Shown: positions 8,284-15,586, counted from the stretch's first letter. The stretch is 16,918 bases of DNA from Thermoplasmata archaeon (GCA_021797025.1 JAKAAK010000035.1:1-16918); one strand, 5' to 3'. Translations and numbers: made by a program. Notes: a model not told the origin generated them from the letters alone.

Positions 8284-8984
8284 ATTTTATACACTTTTCC
8301 CTCCTCAGGCAAAACAATATTTTTATCACGAATCGATAAAAGGGCATTATATGAATCACGTGTCATGTGGGTCGGCATGAATATTCTGGAACCACTGGCC
8401 CTGAATACCCGTATTGCATCAGATACTGTGGAATGCCCGTACCTGTTTGCCTCCTTTCCCATGCTGTCAGGATAGGTAGCTTCATGGATAAAAAGGTCGC
8501 AATTCCTTCCATTTTCTATTGCTTCTTCAGTGTAGGAGGTATCCCCGGAATAAAATACTGATTTTCCTGAACAGGAGATCCTGTATGTATATTCCTCAAC
8601 AGTATGTTTGCCAGGCCTTATACTTAAATCCGGGTCGCTTCCGTTGAATGTTATACCATTCATCATGAATGCAGGGGTATGGTAGTTTCTTAAAATATTC
8701 CCCATACTTTCAACGATCTCCACTGGACCAGTTATATTTATATCCGTGCAGATTCCATGAAGTGCCCTCTGCCATATGAATTCCGGAATTCCACCGGCGT
8801 GATCAAGATGAAGATGGGTTACCAGGATGCGTTTTATTTGAGAAATATCTATTCCACTGTTTATCAAATATTCGGTTGTACCGGGGCCACAGTCCAGAAG
8901 AGTTTTACCATCAACCAGGAAAGCCGTATTTCTTTTATCAGGTTCGAGCCCTGAACCCCAGGTGCCAACCGCCAGAATGTCCAT
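8280..8984 (-). CDS. Metallo-beta-lactamase-fold hydrolase (RNase Z-like)
   Basis: A 234-residue zinc hydrolase. The metal-binding set is HLHLDH (57-62), a bridging aspartate in SGDT (D148) and a final histidine in PTHMTRD (H206); IHEATY (167-171) and GHSTVSDA (183-190) are typical of the RNase Z/arylsulfatase-like group. Genuine tRNase Z is usually near 300 residues and has a long glycine-rich exosite arm, for which there seems to be no room here, so a small-molecule hydrolase is as likely as tRNA 3' processing. No signal peptide is visible, so it is cytosolic. The 4-bp overlap with the downstream NAD kinase gene suggests one operon. It begins 41 bp after the HAD gene ends. Confidence 0.88.
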   Translation of the reverse strand: MDILAVGTWGSGLEPDKRNTAFLVDGKTLLDCGPGTTEYLINSGIDISQIKRILVTHLHLDHAGGIPEFIWQRALHGICTDINITGPVEIVESMGNILRNYHTPAFMMNGITFNGSDPDLSIRPGKHTVEEYTYRISCSGKSVFYSGDTSYTEEAIENGRNCDLFIHEATYPDSMGKEANRYGHSTVSDAIRVFRASGSRIFMPTHMTRDSYNALLSIRDKNIVLPEEGKVYKI

Positions 8985-9002
8985 TTATGCATATTAAATT
9001 AA

Positions 9003-9010
9003 AATATTAA
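9003..9010 (-). promoter_or_regulatory. Possible TATA box of the hydrolase-NAD kinase pair
   Basis: The minus strand reads TTAATATT, centred about 22 bases upstream of the ATG at 8984, in the 41-bp gap after the HAD gene. It is slightly closer than ideal, so co-transcription from the HAD gene remains possible. Confidence 0.35.
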
Positions 9011-9025
9011 AACTTAATACGTTTC

Positions 9026-9700
9026 TCAGTGCACTACCAATTTCTCTATTATATCATAAAGATTTGTTGAGTTTACAGTAAAATCTGAATACTCCATGGT
9101 TCTGTAGCTGGAAGGGTTGAAAGCCACAAAATATTTTGATTTCCTTTTCATGGAGAGGTCCATGAAAGAATCCCCCACGCTGAGGGTTTCTTCGGGGAAT
9201 ATTCCAAATATGGACTGAATGGATTCAACATTTACATCTTTTTTTTCAGGGTCCACATTTTTCACAAATCTATGGTTATCAACATCAACCTCATTTCCAA
9301 TGTAGTAATCTATACCCATTAATTCTGATATGTAACCGGCAAAAACATGTGAACCTGCCGATACAATTGCGGTTTTTACTTTTCTCTGCTTCAGGTACTC
9401 TATTGTTCGCAATACATTGGAAGACATATCGTTTAGATTTAGGTATGATTTTATTTTGGATTCAGTAAGATGTTCATAAAGTCTTTCAGGAACACCATTT
9501 CTATGCACATAATCGAATGTATATACCATATTTTCTCCATAGCTATGTTTTTTCATAGACCTATTTATTATGACGTCCCATGAATTTCTATTTTTTAAAA
9601 GTACTCCATCCATATCGAATACTACCAGTTTTATGCCTTCAAGATAATCTCTCTCATGATCGTTATATTTCTTATTTTCTTCTATCTCTATTCCTATCAT
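9026..9700 (-). CDS. HAD-superfamily phosphatase, phosphoserine phosphatase-like
   Basis: A 224-residue haloacid dehalogenase-type hydrolase. Motif I is FDMDGVLL (28-35; nucleophile D29, acid D31), motif II is VSAGS (113-117), motif III is probably K153 or K154, and motif IV is VGDSFMDLSM (175-184; D177, D181). The spacing between motifs I and II, about 80 residues and filled with helices, fits a C1-cap enzyme such as phosphoserine phosphatase. The substrate is not readable, and a 22-residue charged extension precedes motif I. Transcription is probably from the AT-rich spacer at 9701-9730. It heads a minus-strand run with the hydrolase and NAD kinase genes. Confidence 0.85.
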   Translation of the reverse strand: MIGIEIEENKKYNDHERDYLEGIKLVVFDMDGVLLKNRNSWDVIINRSMKKHSYGENMVYTFDYVHRNGVPERLYEHLTESKIKSYLNLNDMSSNVLRTIEYLKQRKVKTAIVSAGSHVFAGYISELMGIDYYIGNEVDVDNHRFVKNVDPEKKDVNVESIQSIFGIFPEETLSVGDSFMDLSMKRKSKYFVAFNPSSYRTMEYSDFTVNSTNLYDIIEKLVVH

Positions 9701-9847
9701 TAAATATATATTTACAATTTATATTAAGTCTTATCTATATAGTTTTTAACTAAATATATATAAATAATATTTCTAGATGATTTATATTAATTTATGCAGA
9801 CTCAGTACAGCATAAACAATTTATACCTTTGCACCATATGACATCCA
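9701..9847. promoter_or_regulatory. Divergent AT-rich spacer
   Basis: This spacer separates the HAD gene (-) from the leader ORF and DUF92 gene (+). It is very A/T-rich in its left 90 bases, with a 10-base direct repeat ATTTATATTA near 9718 and 9780. A minus-strand box at 9716-9725 could serve the HAD gene. No gene longer than 12 codons is visible. Confidence 0.4.
9820..9826 (+). promoter_or_regulatory. Putative TATA box upstream of leader ORF/DUF92
   Basis: TTTATAC is centred at 9823, 25 bases before the ATG at 9848 and 90 bases before the DUF92 GTG at 9913. The spacing predicts that transcription starts at or next to the leader ORF ATG. Confidence 0.45.
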
Positions 9848-9922
9848 ATGTCAGATGCCGTAGTTGATAGTATTATCAATAAAATAAAAAATAAATCATT
9901 AGATAATACCGGGTGGTGCTGA
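9848..9922 (+). CDS. Possible 24-aa leader ORF overlapping the DUF92 start
   Basis: An ATG at 9848 opens 24 codons that begin MSDAVVDSIINKIKNKSLDN and stop at TGA 9920-9922. The stop overlaps the DUF92 GTG codons at 9913 and 9916. The ATG sits 25 bases after a TATA-like box, where a leaderless mRNA would begin. Its composition, with an amphipathic start, looks like protein. It is in a different frame from DUF92. It may be a coupling leader peptide, the true N-terminus of DUF92 separated by a frameshift, or chance. Confidence 0.35.
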   Translation: MSDAVVDSIINKIKNKSLDNTGWC

Positions 9923-10635
9923 CGGCAATCTATTATATTATTGCATCGGCGGTTATATTAATTGCCCTGTTCATAGGTGCGCTTAAATTTCATATTTTTG
10001 ATTTCAAGGGGACGGTGGCTGCACTGATAGTTGGCATAATAATTCTTGTACTTGGATCTCTATACTGGCTTATACTGATGCTCATATTTGCAATTACAGC
10101 CCAGCTGGCTACAAAATTCAGGATAAAAGAGAAGGCAATGCAGAAATTGCAGGAAGGGAAAAATGGTGAAAGGCATGCATCAAATGTTATTTATGCTGCG
10201 TTGATAGGTATAGTCATTGCCGCCATGAATGCTGCAAAACTTGATGGCTTTCCATATTTCCTTATATTCGGGGTTTCCTTTGCTTCCGTGAATGCTGATA
10301 CCTTTGCATCAGAAATAGGTGTATTGGATAAAAACGTTTATATGATCACCAGCTTCAAAAAAATAACGCCGGGAATAAACGGGGGCATATCTCTGCTGGG
10401 AGAGGCAATGGCACTTCTGGGAGCGTTCATAATAGGAATTGCATATATCATACTGGATTTCCATGGCTTTGAGATAGTTCCGCTCATTGTTATTACCCTG
10501 CTGGGATTCGTGGGATGCCAGGTGGATAGCCTCCTGGGATCTCTTTTCGAAAATCGCGGTAAAATGTCAAAGGGGCAGGTAAATGCATTTTCCACACTAA
10601 TTGCGGTTGCCCTTGCATTTATAATATATATCTGA
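9913..10635 (+). CDS. DUF92 family membrane protein (possible prenyl-phosphate kinase relative)
   Basis: A 240-residue polytopic membrane protein with hydrophobic segments near 5-27, 32-52, 53-67, 92-108, 113-128, 162-181, 187-204 and 222-240. Family motifs are GERHASNVIY (85-94), SFASVNADTFASEIG (122-136), PGINGGISLLGE (153-164) and GCQVDSLLGS (201-210). DUF92 includes plant VTE6 (phytyl-phosphate kinase), so a role in phosphorylating isoprenoid alcohols or lipid precursors is possible; this is transferred knowledge, not visible proof. The start is GTG (9913, or 9916), with no clear ribosome-binding site, which makes the overlapping upstream ORF relevant. It is not in an obvious operon with downstream genes. 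Confidence 0.85.
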   Translation: MVLTAIYYIIASAVILIALFIGALKFHIFDFKGTVAALIVGIIILVLGSLYWLILMLIFAITAQLATKFRIKEKAMQKLQEGKNGERHASNVIYAALIGIVIAAMNAAKLDGFPYFLIFGVSFASVNADTFASEIGVLDKNVYMITSFKKITPGINGGISLLGEAMALLGAFIIGIAYIILDFHGFEIVPLIVITLLGFVGCQVDSLLGSLFENRGKMSKGQVNAFSTLIAVALAFIIYI

Positions 10636-11017
10636 ATGGTTATTTATGATCATTTTTACATATATGCGTTTTATTGAACATCATGGCAAGAATCTTTATG
10701 ATGCTCAAAAACAATGATAACAAGCTTAACGTGGAAGAAGTTTGTGGAAATTTCTCTTAAAGTTTCATTTAGAGTATAAATCCGGCAGTTAATTCTATGC
10801 TTCCTATAGGGGGAGGTGGAGAGTATTATAAAATTTTGGATAACATGGACCCGGATAAAATGAAGTACGCCGGCACATAAATAATCTATTTTGGTTCCAC
10901 TTACAATGTTTGAAGATAGAGATATGGCCGATCTGATTTGAACCGGTAATTGGTTTTGCCCGGACCGCGAAGTTATGGATGAAGGTTTTTATGTAGTTAC
11001 ACTCTAAATTATAAAAA
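10636..11017 (+). pseudogene. Gene-free 382-bp stretch with probable coding remnants
   Basis: No intact gene is visible, but three short plus-strand frames look protein-like: 10683-10760 (25 aa, MARIFMMLKNNDNK...), 10797-10880 (27 aa, MLPIGGGGEYYKILDNM...) and 10906-11007 (starts MFEDRDMADLI, then a TGA, then 21 residues from TGNWFCPDREVMDEG). The first two are in the same frame with two stops between; the third is shifted by +1. TATA-like boxes precede the first (about 10653-10664) and second (10774-10781). The simplest reading is a decayed small gene of roughly 110 codons; separate small peptides are possible. I do not recognise a family. Confidence 0.3.
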
Positions 11018-12586
11018 TTACTTTGAACCACCTTTTAATTTCTCTTCTGCTACCAGATTTACAGTCAATCCGGCATTTTTTACCTTATCCGGCTTTGTTT
11101 TCTTCAGGTAAAGTGAATAGCCTATGGCAAACATGGAATACAGGGCTATAATAACTATCCCATCTGTAATTGGATAAACAGGTGGTACCACCGATTCATA
11201 CAGAACAAATATAAAAATAACCGTGGCAATGCTTGGAAAAACATAATGTTCTATGGGATGTATGATTTTTTTAATGCCCGTATGTTTTTCCTTTAACCTG
11301 TAGAACATGGTCATAACACTGGTATTAAGCAGTATATGTGTTATAATGAGACCACCAAGTGCCAGGGTTGTCAACAGGTCGAATGAATCAGTAAGTGCTG
11401 TCACTACCACAGCAGAATCTGCATTACCATTTATAATATCCATTATTGGAATCCCAGCACCGTATGTTACAAGGAAGGTAACCCCCACTGCAAGTATGGA
11501 AGACATTGTGGCCACAAAGAGTAATGCATTTGCAGGTGTTTGATATTTTTTATGGATCTTTGAAAAGAAACTTGGCAGTATATAATCACGGCCCATTGCA
11601 TAGTAAACTCTTCCACCATTTGATTGCATTGCAACTGAATCGGAAAATGCCGAATTGAATGCTACCAACGAGAACATAATGCCACCTACAGCTCCTGTAT
11701 ATAGTGTTGCTGTGATAACCCCTGGAATTGCACTGCTTGTAAATGATTGCATAAGGGGTATTCCCCACCCTACTATCTGTGCATATGACACCTCTGTGAG
11801 CGTTATACCTGTAATCAGAAGACCGAATACCAGGGATCTGGTAATAGCCTTGGGATGCGTTGCCTCTTCACCCAGTGGCGCTGAACCTCCATAACCTATG
11901 AAGCTTGTGAGACCGAACACCATTCCCAGACCGACACCGGCAATCGGACCGCCCTCGGCGGAAAACCATGATCTGTACTGCGGGAAGCTATAAGGGTTGA
12001 ACACATTTACTGTGTTATCCGGCGCTTTAATTATAATTATAGTAGATAAAACAATCAGGAATATAATTTCAAAAAAGGCTGCTACCCGTATGTATTTCAT
12101 CTGCGGCCGGATTCCTATGATTGCTATTACTATAGGAACTATAATGAAAACGAGGATAAATGGAATCCATATCCATGCAGGCATTCCCACATGTATGAAA
12201 TACTGCACTACCCCTGGAAGAACAACACCTGCGACGAATACCGGTATAGCCGCTGTACTTACTATCTGATAAAAGGGATACATCAATCCCGAAAATATTG
12301 CCGGTGTGGGCCCGAAAGCCGTGGCAACATATCCATAATAACCACCGGCACTTGCATGCCTCTTGGATAGATGGTAAAGTGTGTTAACCTCGAGAAACAT
12401 TGTCAGTGTAGCTATAATGAAAGACAGGGGCGTCAAAAAGAACGCAAATGCCGCGGATGCAACAACGAATGCCACCGAATCACAGGCAGGTGCCATTGCA
12501 GAAATTTCCTCTGCTATTGCCCCGAATGTCCCGACCTGCCCCCTTCTCAATGTTGCTGGAATATCTTTAGGTTTATTATCATGCAT
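11018..12586 (-). CDS. APC-superfamily amino acid permease
   Basis: A 522-residue integral membrane transporter of the amino acid-polyamine-organocation superfamily, with about 12-14 hydrophobic segments. SKRHASAGGYYGYV (74-87) and the following FGP are the usual TM2-TM3 region, and FIGYGGSAPLGEEATHPKAI (229-248) is the typical TM6 unwound region plus acidic loop. It is predicted to import an amino acid or related amine by proton or sodium symport; the substrate is not readable. The start ATG at 12586 lies 27 bases from a TATA-like box, with a 15-base palindrome between them, so transcription may be repressed in a nutrient-dependent way. It is monocistronic, flanked by spacers on both sides. 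Confidence 0.9.
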   Translation of the reverse strand: MHDNKPKDIPATLRRGQVGTFGAIAEEISAMAPACDSVAFVVASAAFAFFLTPLSFIIATLTMFLEVNTLYHLSKRHASAGGYYGYVATAFGPTPAIFSGLMYPFYQIVSTAAIPVFVAGVVLPGVVQYFIHVGMPAWIWIPFILVFIIVPIVIAIIGIRPQMKYIRVAAFFEIIFLIVLSTIIIIKAPDNTVNVFNPYSFPQYRSWFSAEGGPIAGVGLGMVFGLTSFIGYGGSAPLGEEATHPKAITRSLVFGLLITGITLTEVSYAQIVGWGIPLMQSFTSSAIPGVITATLYTGAVGGIMFSLVAFNSAFSDSVAMQSNGGRVYYAMGRDYILPSFFSKIHKKYQTPANALLFVATMSSILAVGVTFLVTYGAGIPIMDIINGNADSAVVVTALTDSFDLLTTLALGGLIITHILLNTSVMTMFYRLKEKHTGIKKIIHPIEHYVFPSIATVIFIFVLYESVVPPVYPITDGIVIIALYSMFAIGYSLYLKKTKPDKVKNAGLTVNLVAEEKLKGGSK

Positions 12587-12592
12587 AGGAAA

Positions 12593-12607
12593 TTAGTATT
12601 ATACTAA
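12593..12607. promoter_or_regulatory. Palindromic candidate operator of the APC permease
   Basis: TTAGTAT-T-ATACTAA is a perfect 7-bp inverted repeat with a 1-base centre. It lies between the permease TATA box and the start codon, where a bound repressor would block polymerase. Lrp/AsnC- or MarR-type archaeal regulators bind sites of this size; which one is unknown. Confidence 0.45.
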
Positions 12608-12608
12608 T

Positions 12609-12618
12609 GTATATAAAT
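12609..12618 (-). promoter_or_regulatory. Putative TATA box of APC permease
   Basis: The minus strand reads ATTTATATAC, centred about 27 bases upstream of the ATG at 12586. It directly abuts the palindrome at 12593-12607. Confidence 0.5.
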
Positions 12619-12698
12619 GTTTTTGATAAGGAGATTATAGTTACAGGATTATGAATAACTTGTTTACTATGATCCGCTTTGCAATTAACATACAATTG

Positions 12699-12707
12699 GT
12701 ATAAAAT
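12699..12707 (+). promoter_or_regulatory. Putative TATA box of 104-aa gene
   Basis: GTATAAAAT is centred about 40 bases before the ATG at 12743, which would leave a leader of roughly 14 bases. A second A/T box at 12719-12727 is nearer but less consensus-like. Confidence 0.35.
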
Positions 12708-12742
12708 CACAATGATTAAGTAATATTTCTGGTTCTGTAATT

Positions 12743-13057
12743 ATGATTGATTCCTGGAATTCCATATGTGCCATGGCTCTTGCATTCGGAAAAATAGATG
12801 TACCGAAATCTATTGGAAATCCTATGGAATCTGGAATTTTTTTCAGATCTGTTGGAAAAATAAGGGGGCAGATCAGGGATTACCGCAGCAGCATTGATAA
12901 AGCAACCTGCGGTATACATGTAGTAGAATTTCTTGACAGGTATGAGGTCCATGTTGACATGTTTGATCCTTACAAAAAACCACTGGAACATCTGATTGTG
13001 GATAGCCCTGACACACTCATGAAAATTCCAATTTTATTGAAATTTATTAAAAAATAA
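12743..13057 (+). CDS. Hypothetical protein, 104 aa
   Basis: I do not recognise this protein. It contains a mixed helix/strand region, starts MIDSWNSICAMALAFGK, and ends in a lysine-rich tail after PDTLMKIPILLKFIKK. HVVEFLDRYEVHVDMFDPYKKP (about 60-81) looks like two beta strands. There are two cysteines (9 and 57), no zinc pattern and no membrane span. The ORF is convergent with acs, 7 bp apart, and the opposite-strand frame here is shorter and less protein-like. A TATA box at a workable distance supports it as a real, small, lineage-restricted gene. Confidence 0.6.
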   Translation: MIDSWNSICAMALAFGKIDVPKSIGNPMESGIFFRSVGKIRGQIRDYRSSIDKATCGIHVVEFLDRYEVHVDMFDPYKKPLEHLIVDSPDTLMKIPILLKFIKK

Positions 13058-13064
13058 AGAGTTA

Positions 13065-14990
13065 CTAATCCCCGGTTCCTTTTCTTATTATCTCCATGGC
13101 TCTCTGGATTTCCTCAACGGATGCTTCATTTTCCAGGGTGCTGATATCTCCGGTTACCTGGTTCAGGTACACTGCCTTGATTACGCGCCTCATGATTTTT
13201 CCAGATCTTGTTTTGGGAAGGGACTCAACTATATGTATTTCCTCGGGAACCATGATGGGGCCCAGCTCGGTTCTCATTCTTTTTTTCAATGAATCTATCA
13301 ATTCGCTGCTCTTTTCATAACCTTCTTTAAGTGTTACAAATGCTATGATGGTATCGCCCTTTATGGTATCTGGCTTCCCGAAGACTGCTGCCTCGGCTAC
13401 TTCCCTCATGGATACCAGTCCATCCTCGATCTCTATTGTGCCTATTCTGTGGCCCGAGACCTTCAATACCTCATCACTTCTTCCCAGCAGCCAGTAATAA
13501 TCATCCTCATCCTTTATGGCATAATCGCCCATGAGATATTTTCCTGGGAATTTGGAGAAATAAACCTCTTCGTATCTTTTGTCATCGTTGTTTACCGTGA
13601 GCATGAGTCCGGGCCATGGCCTGTCTATTACAATATACCCCTTTTCTCCGCTCTTTGCAGCTTTGCCGTCCTCTCTCAGTATCTCAGGCATAATGCCCGG
13701 CATGGGGAAGGTGGCAGAACCGGGCTTTAAATCCGGCATTCCCAGTTCTCTGGATGGTGCCAGGGTGAAACCACCTGTTTCAGTCTGCCAGTATGTATCT
13801 ATTATGGGGCACCTGCTCTTCCCTATTTCCTCATAGAACCAGTGCCATGCAGCGGGATTTATTGGCTCTCCCACGGTGCCGAGCACCTTTAATGATGAGA
13901 GATCATGCATCAATGGATATTTCTCGCCATATTTCATTAAAAGCCGGATTGCCGTCGGTGATGTATATAGCATATTCACGCCATAACGCTCAACAATGTC
14001 CCACATCCTGTCTGGCTTCGGGTAATCTATTGCTCCCTCATACATTATGGATGTTACACCGAGAAGCAGCGGTGCGAATACTATATAGCTATGCCCGGTT
14101 ATCCAGCCTATATCAGCTGCACACCACCATCTGTCCTCCTCTCCCGGATTGAATGCCCATTTCATGGTATTGGCTATCCATACCGGATATCCACCGTTGC
14201 CATGTACTATTCCCTTGGGCCTTCCGGTTGTTCCGGATGTGTATAATATGAAGAGAGGATCATTAGAATCAAGTTCCACAGGCTTCACATAGGAATCTTC
14301 TATTATATCATCATAATAGTAATCACGTCCGGATTCCATTTTAATATCTTCCTTTGTATTTTTGACAACTATAACATTATCGACGCCCCTGCTCAAATCT
14401 ATTGCCGCATCAACTATTTTCTTCAGGTGGACTATTTTTCCCTTCCTGAAGCCACCGTCTGCGGTAATGATGGTTCTCGACCCTGAATCGTCTATTCTCT
14501 GTGCCAGTGCCTCCTCACCGAATCCGGAGAATACAACATTGAATACTGCCCCTATTCTGGTGCATGCAAGCATGGCTATGGGTGCTTCCAGAATCATGGG
14601 AAGGTATATTGTGACACCGTCACCTTTCTTCACCCCGAGGTTTAAAAGTGCCTTTGCAAGTGCATTTACCCGTCTGTAAAGCCCGAAATATGTGATTACC
14701 TTCTCTTCCCCGGTTTCCGGTATCCAGATAAAGGCAACCTTGTTCCTCTTCTCATTATTGACATACCTGTCCAGGCAGTTATATGACATGTTTGTTTTTC
14801 CATTCACAAACCATTTATAAAAGGGTTTTCCGGATTCGTCCAGAACCTGATCAAAGGGCTCAAACCAGTCTATTAATTTTGCTTTCTCCTTCCAGAAGCT
14901 TTCAGGATCTTTGAATGATTTTTCATATTCCTCAAAATATTTTGTCATGTGTATTCTGTATTTTTCATTTACAGGAAGCGTATCTTTCAT
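13065..14990 (-). CDS. acs: Acetyl-CoA synthetase, AMP-forming
   Basis: Activates acetate with ATP and CoA to acetyl-CoA, AMP and pyrophosphate in the cytosol; member of the ANL adenylating family. With the chosen start it has 641 residues, normal for Acs. Motifs are YTSGTTGRPKG (250-260, ATP loop), DTYWQTETGG (398-407, containing the tryptophan that limits the pocket to acetate), GRSDEVLKVSGHRIGT (503-518, hinge) and PKTRSGKIMRR (592-602, with the catalytic lysine that is a known acetylation target in bacterial Acs). I use ATG 14990, not the TTG at 15005, because a TATA-like box at 15012-15019 lies 25 bases upstream of the ATG. It ends 7 bp from a convergent small gene. Confidence 0.96.
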   Translation of the reverse strand: MKDTLPVNEKYRIHMTKYFEEYEKSFKDPESFWKEKAKLIDWFEPFDQVLDESGKPFYKWFVNGKTNMSYNCLDRYVNNEKRNKVAFIWIPETGEEKVITYFGLYRRVNALAKALLNLGVKKGDGVTIYLPMILEAPIAMLACTRIGAVFNVVFSGFGEEALAQRIDDSGSRTIITADGGFRKGKIVHLKKIVDAAIDLSRGVDNVIVVKNTKEDIKMESGRDYYYDDIIEDSYVKPVELDSNDPLFILYTSGTTGRPKGIVHGNGGYPVWIANTMKWAFNPGEEDRWWCAADIGWITGHSYIVFAPLLLGVTSIMYEGAIDYPKPDRMWDIVERYGVNMLYTSPTAIRLLMKYGEKYPLMHDLSSLKVLGTVGEPINPAAWHWFYEEIGKSRCPIIDTYWQTETGGFTLAPSRELGMPDLKPGSATFPMPGIMPEILREDGKAAKSGEKGYIVIDRPWPGLMLTVNNDDKRYEEVYFSKFPGKYLMGDYAIKDEDDYYWLLGRSDEVLKVSGHRIGTIEIEDGLVSMREVAEAAVFGKPDTIKGDTIIAFVTLKEGYEKSSELIDSLKKRMRTELGPIMVPEEIHIVESLPKTRSGKIMRRVIKAVYLNQVTGDISTLENEASVEEIQRAMEIIRKGTGD

Positions 14991-15011
14991 AATAATTGAG
15001 AACAAGATGTT

Positions 15012-15019
15012 ATTTAAAT
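15012..15019 (-). promoter_or_regulatory. Putative TATA box of acs
   Basis: The minus strand reads ATTTAAAT, centred about 25 bases before the ATG at 14990. It decides the start against the upstream TTG. A 10-base palindrome, CAATTAATTG, sits about 17 bases farther upstream (15032-15041). Confidence 0.5.
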
Positions 15020-15082
15020 TTTTATTCGGTGCAATTAATTGTTGATTAAATTATTAAAAAAATCCACCTTATATGAGAAATT

Positions 15083-15096
15083 AAAAATTAATTTTT
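15083..15096 (-). terminator. Possible T-rich terminator of the DsrE-like gene
   Basis: AAAAATTAATTTTT is a perfect 14-base palindrome overlapping the stop codon of the DsrE-like gene. Archaeal termination uses T-runs, which this provides, but the AT-rich context makes chance likely. Confidence 0.25.
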
Positions 15097-15412
15097 ATAG
15101 CACAAGATACATATAACCTTCCTGCTTTCTTTTTATAATTTCTTTCAAACTTGCAGGTACATAAACCACGCCCGGCGCAAGTTCATCTTTTTCTATATTT
15201 CTCCCGATCATTGAAGTGCCACAGGCAACAACCTGCACCTTTTTATTTTCAAGCATGGGTTTAATCCTGTTTTTTTCCACAACTGCTGCTATTCCACCGT
15301 TAAGGTACACAACTTCTACGAGCTCAGTTTCCTCCATTTCTGAAAGATGCCCTGCCGCAGTAATTGACATCGCTATTTTTTCTTCTGAGTCTACTGTAAG
15401 TATTATTTTCAT
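15095..15412 (-). CDS. DsrE/DsrF-like small protein
   Basis: A 105-residue protein of the DsrE-like (sulfur-relay or peroxiredoxin-like) fold. The core pattern is a first strand MKIILTVDS, the strand-loop VEVVYLNGGI (32-41) and VQVVACGTSM (59-68), where C64 sits at the end of a strand as in family members that carry a persulfide cysteine. Then comes GVVYVPASLKEII (81-93). It could bind sulfur or act in thiol chemistry; substrate and partner are unknown. The family call is by pattern, so moderately sure. Its start at 15412 is backed by a TATA-like box about 25 bases upstream, making it an independent unit between etfA and acs. Confidence 0.65.
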   Translation of the reverse strand: MKIILTVDSEEKIAMSITAAGHLSEMEETELVEVVYLNGGIAAVVEKNRIKPMLENKKVQVVACGTSMIGRNIEKDELAPGVVYVPASLKEIIKRKQEGYMYLVL

Positions 15413-15430
15413 AATATATATAGACTGATT

Positions 15431-15443
15431 CTTTATTTAAATG
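15431..15443 (-). promoter_or_regulatory. Putative TATA box of DsrE-like gene
   Basis: The minus strand reads CATTTAAATAAAG, centred about 25 bases upstream of the ATG at 15412, consistent with a leaderless transcript. Confidence 0.5.
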
Positions 15444-15586
15444 TTGTTAAACTGAAATGCTAGGTTCATTTTTGAATGCTTAAACCACGGAATAAGATCA
15501 TTTCATATTTATAGCTCGTTAAATTGTGAAATGGATGATGCGGATGCAAAAATTTCATTGTTTTTATAGTAAATATTATTTTTAAT

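Noticed and set aside
10925..10975. A string GATTTGAACCGG that looks like the T-loop of a minus-strand tRNA gene.
   Set aside because: The bases flanking the TTCAAAT loop do not pair (ACCGG against CAGAT), and no acceptor or anticodon arm can be built around it.
10906..11007. TGA inside a protein-like frame as a possible selenocysteine codon.
   Set aside because: I see no selenocysteine insertion hairpin, and Thermoplasmata are not known to me to use selenocysteine; a nonsense mutation in a remnant is simpler.
13065..15005. A longer acs reading frame starting at TTG 15005 (five extra residues).
   Set aside because: The ATG at 14990 has a TATA-like box at the right distance, while the TTG would lie only about 10 bases from it.
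15531..15569. A 12-codon ATG frame (MDDADAKISLFL) in the spacer between the DsrE-like gene and etfA.
   Set aside because: Too short to separate from chance, and its upstream A/T box is one of many in this AT-rich spacer.
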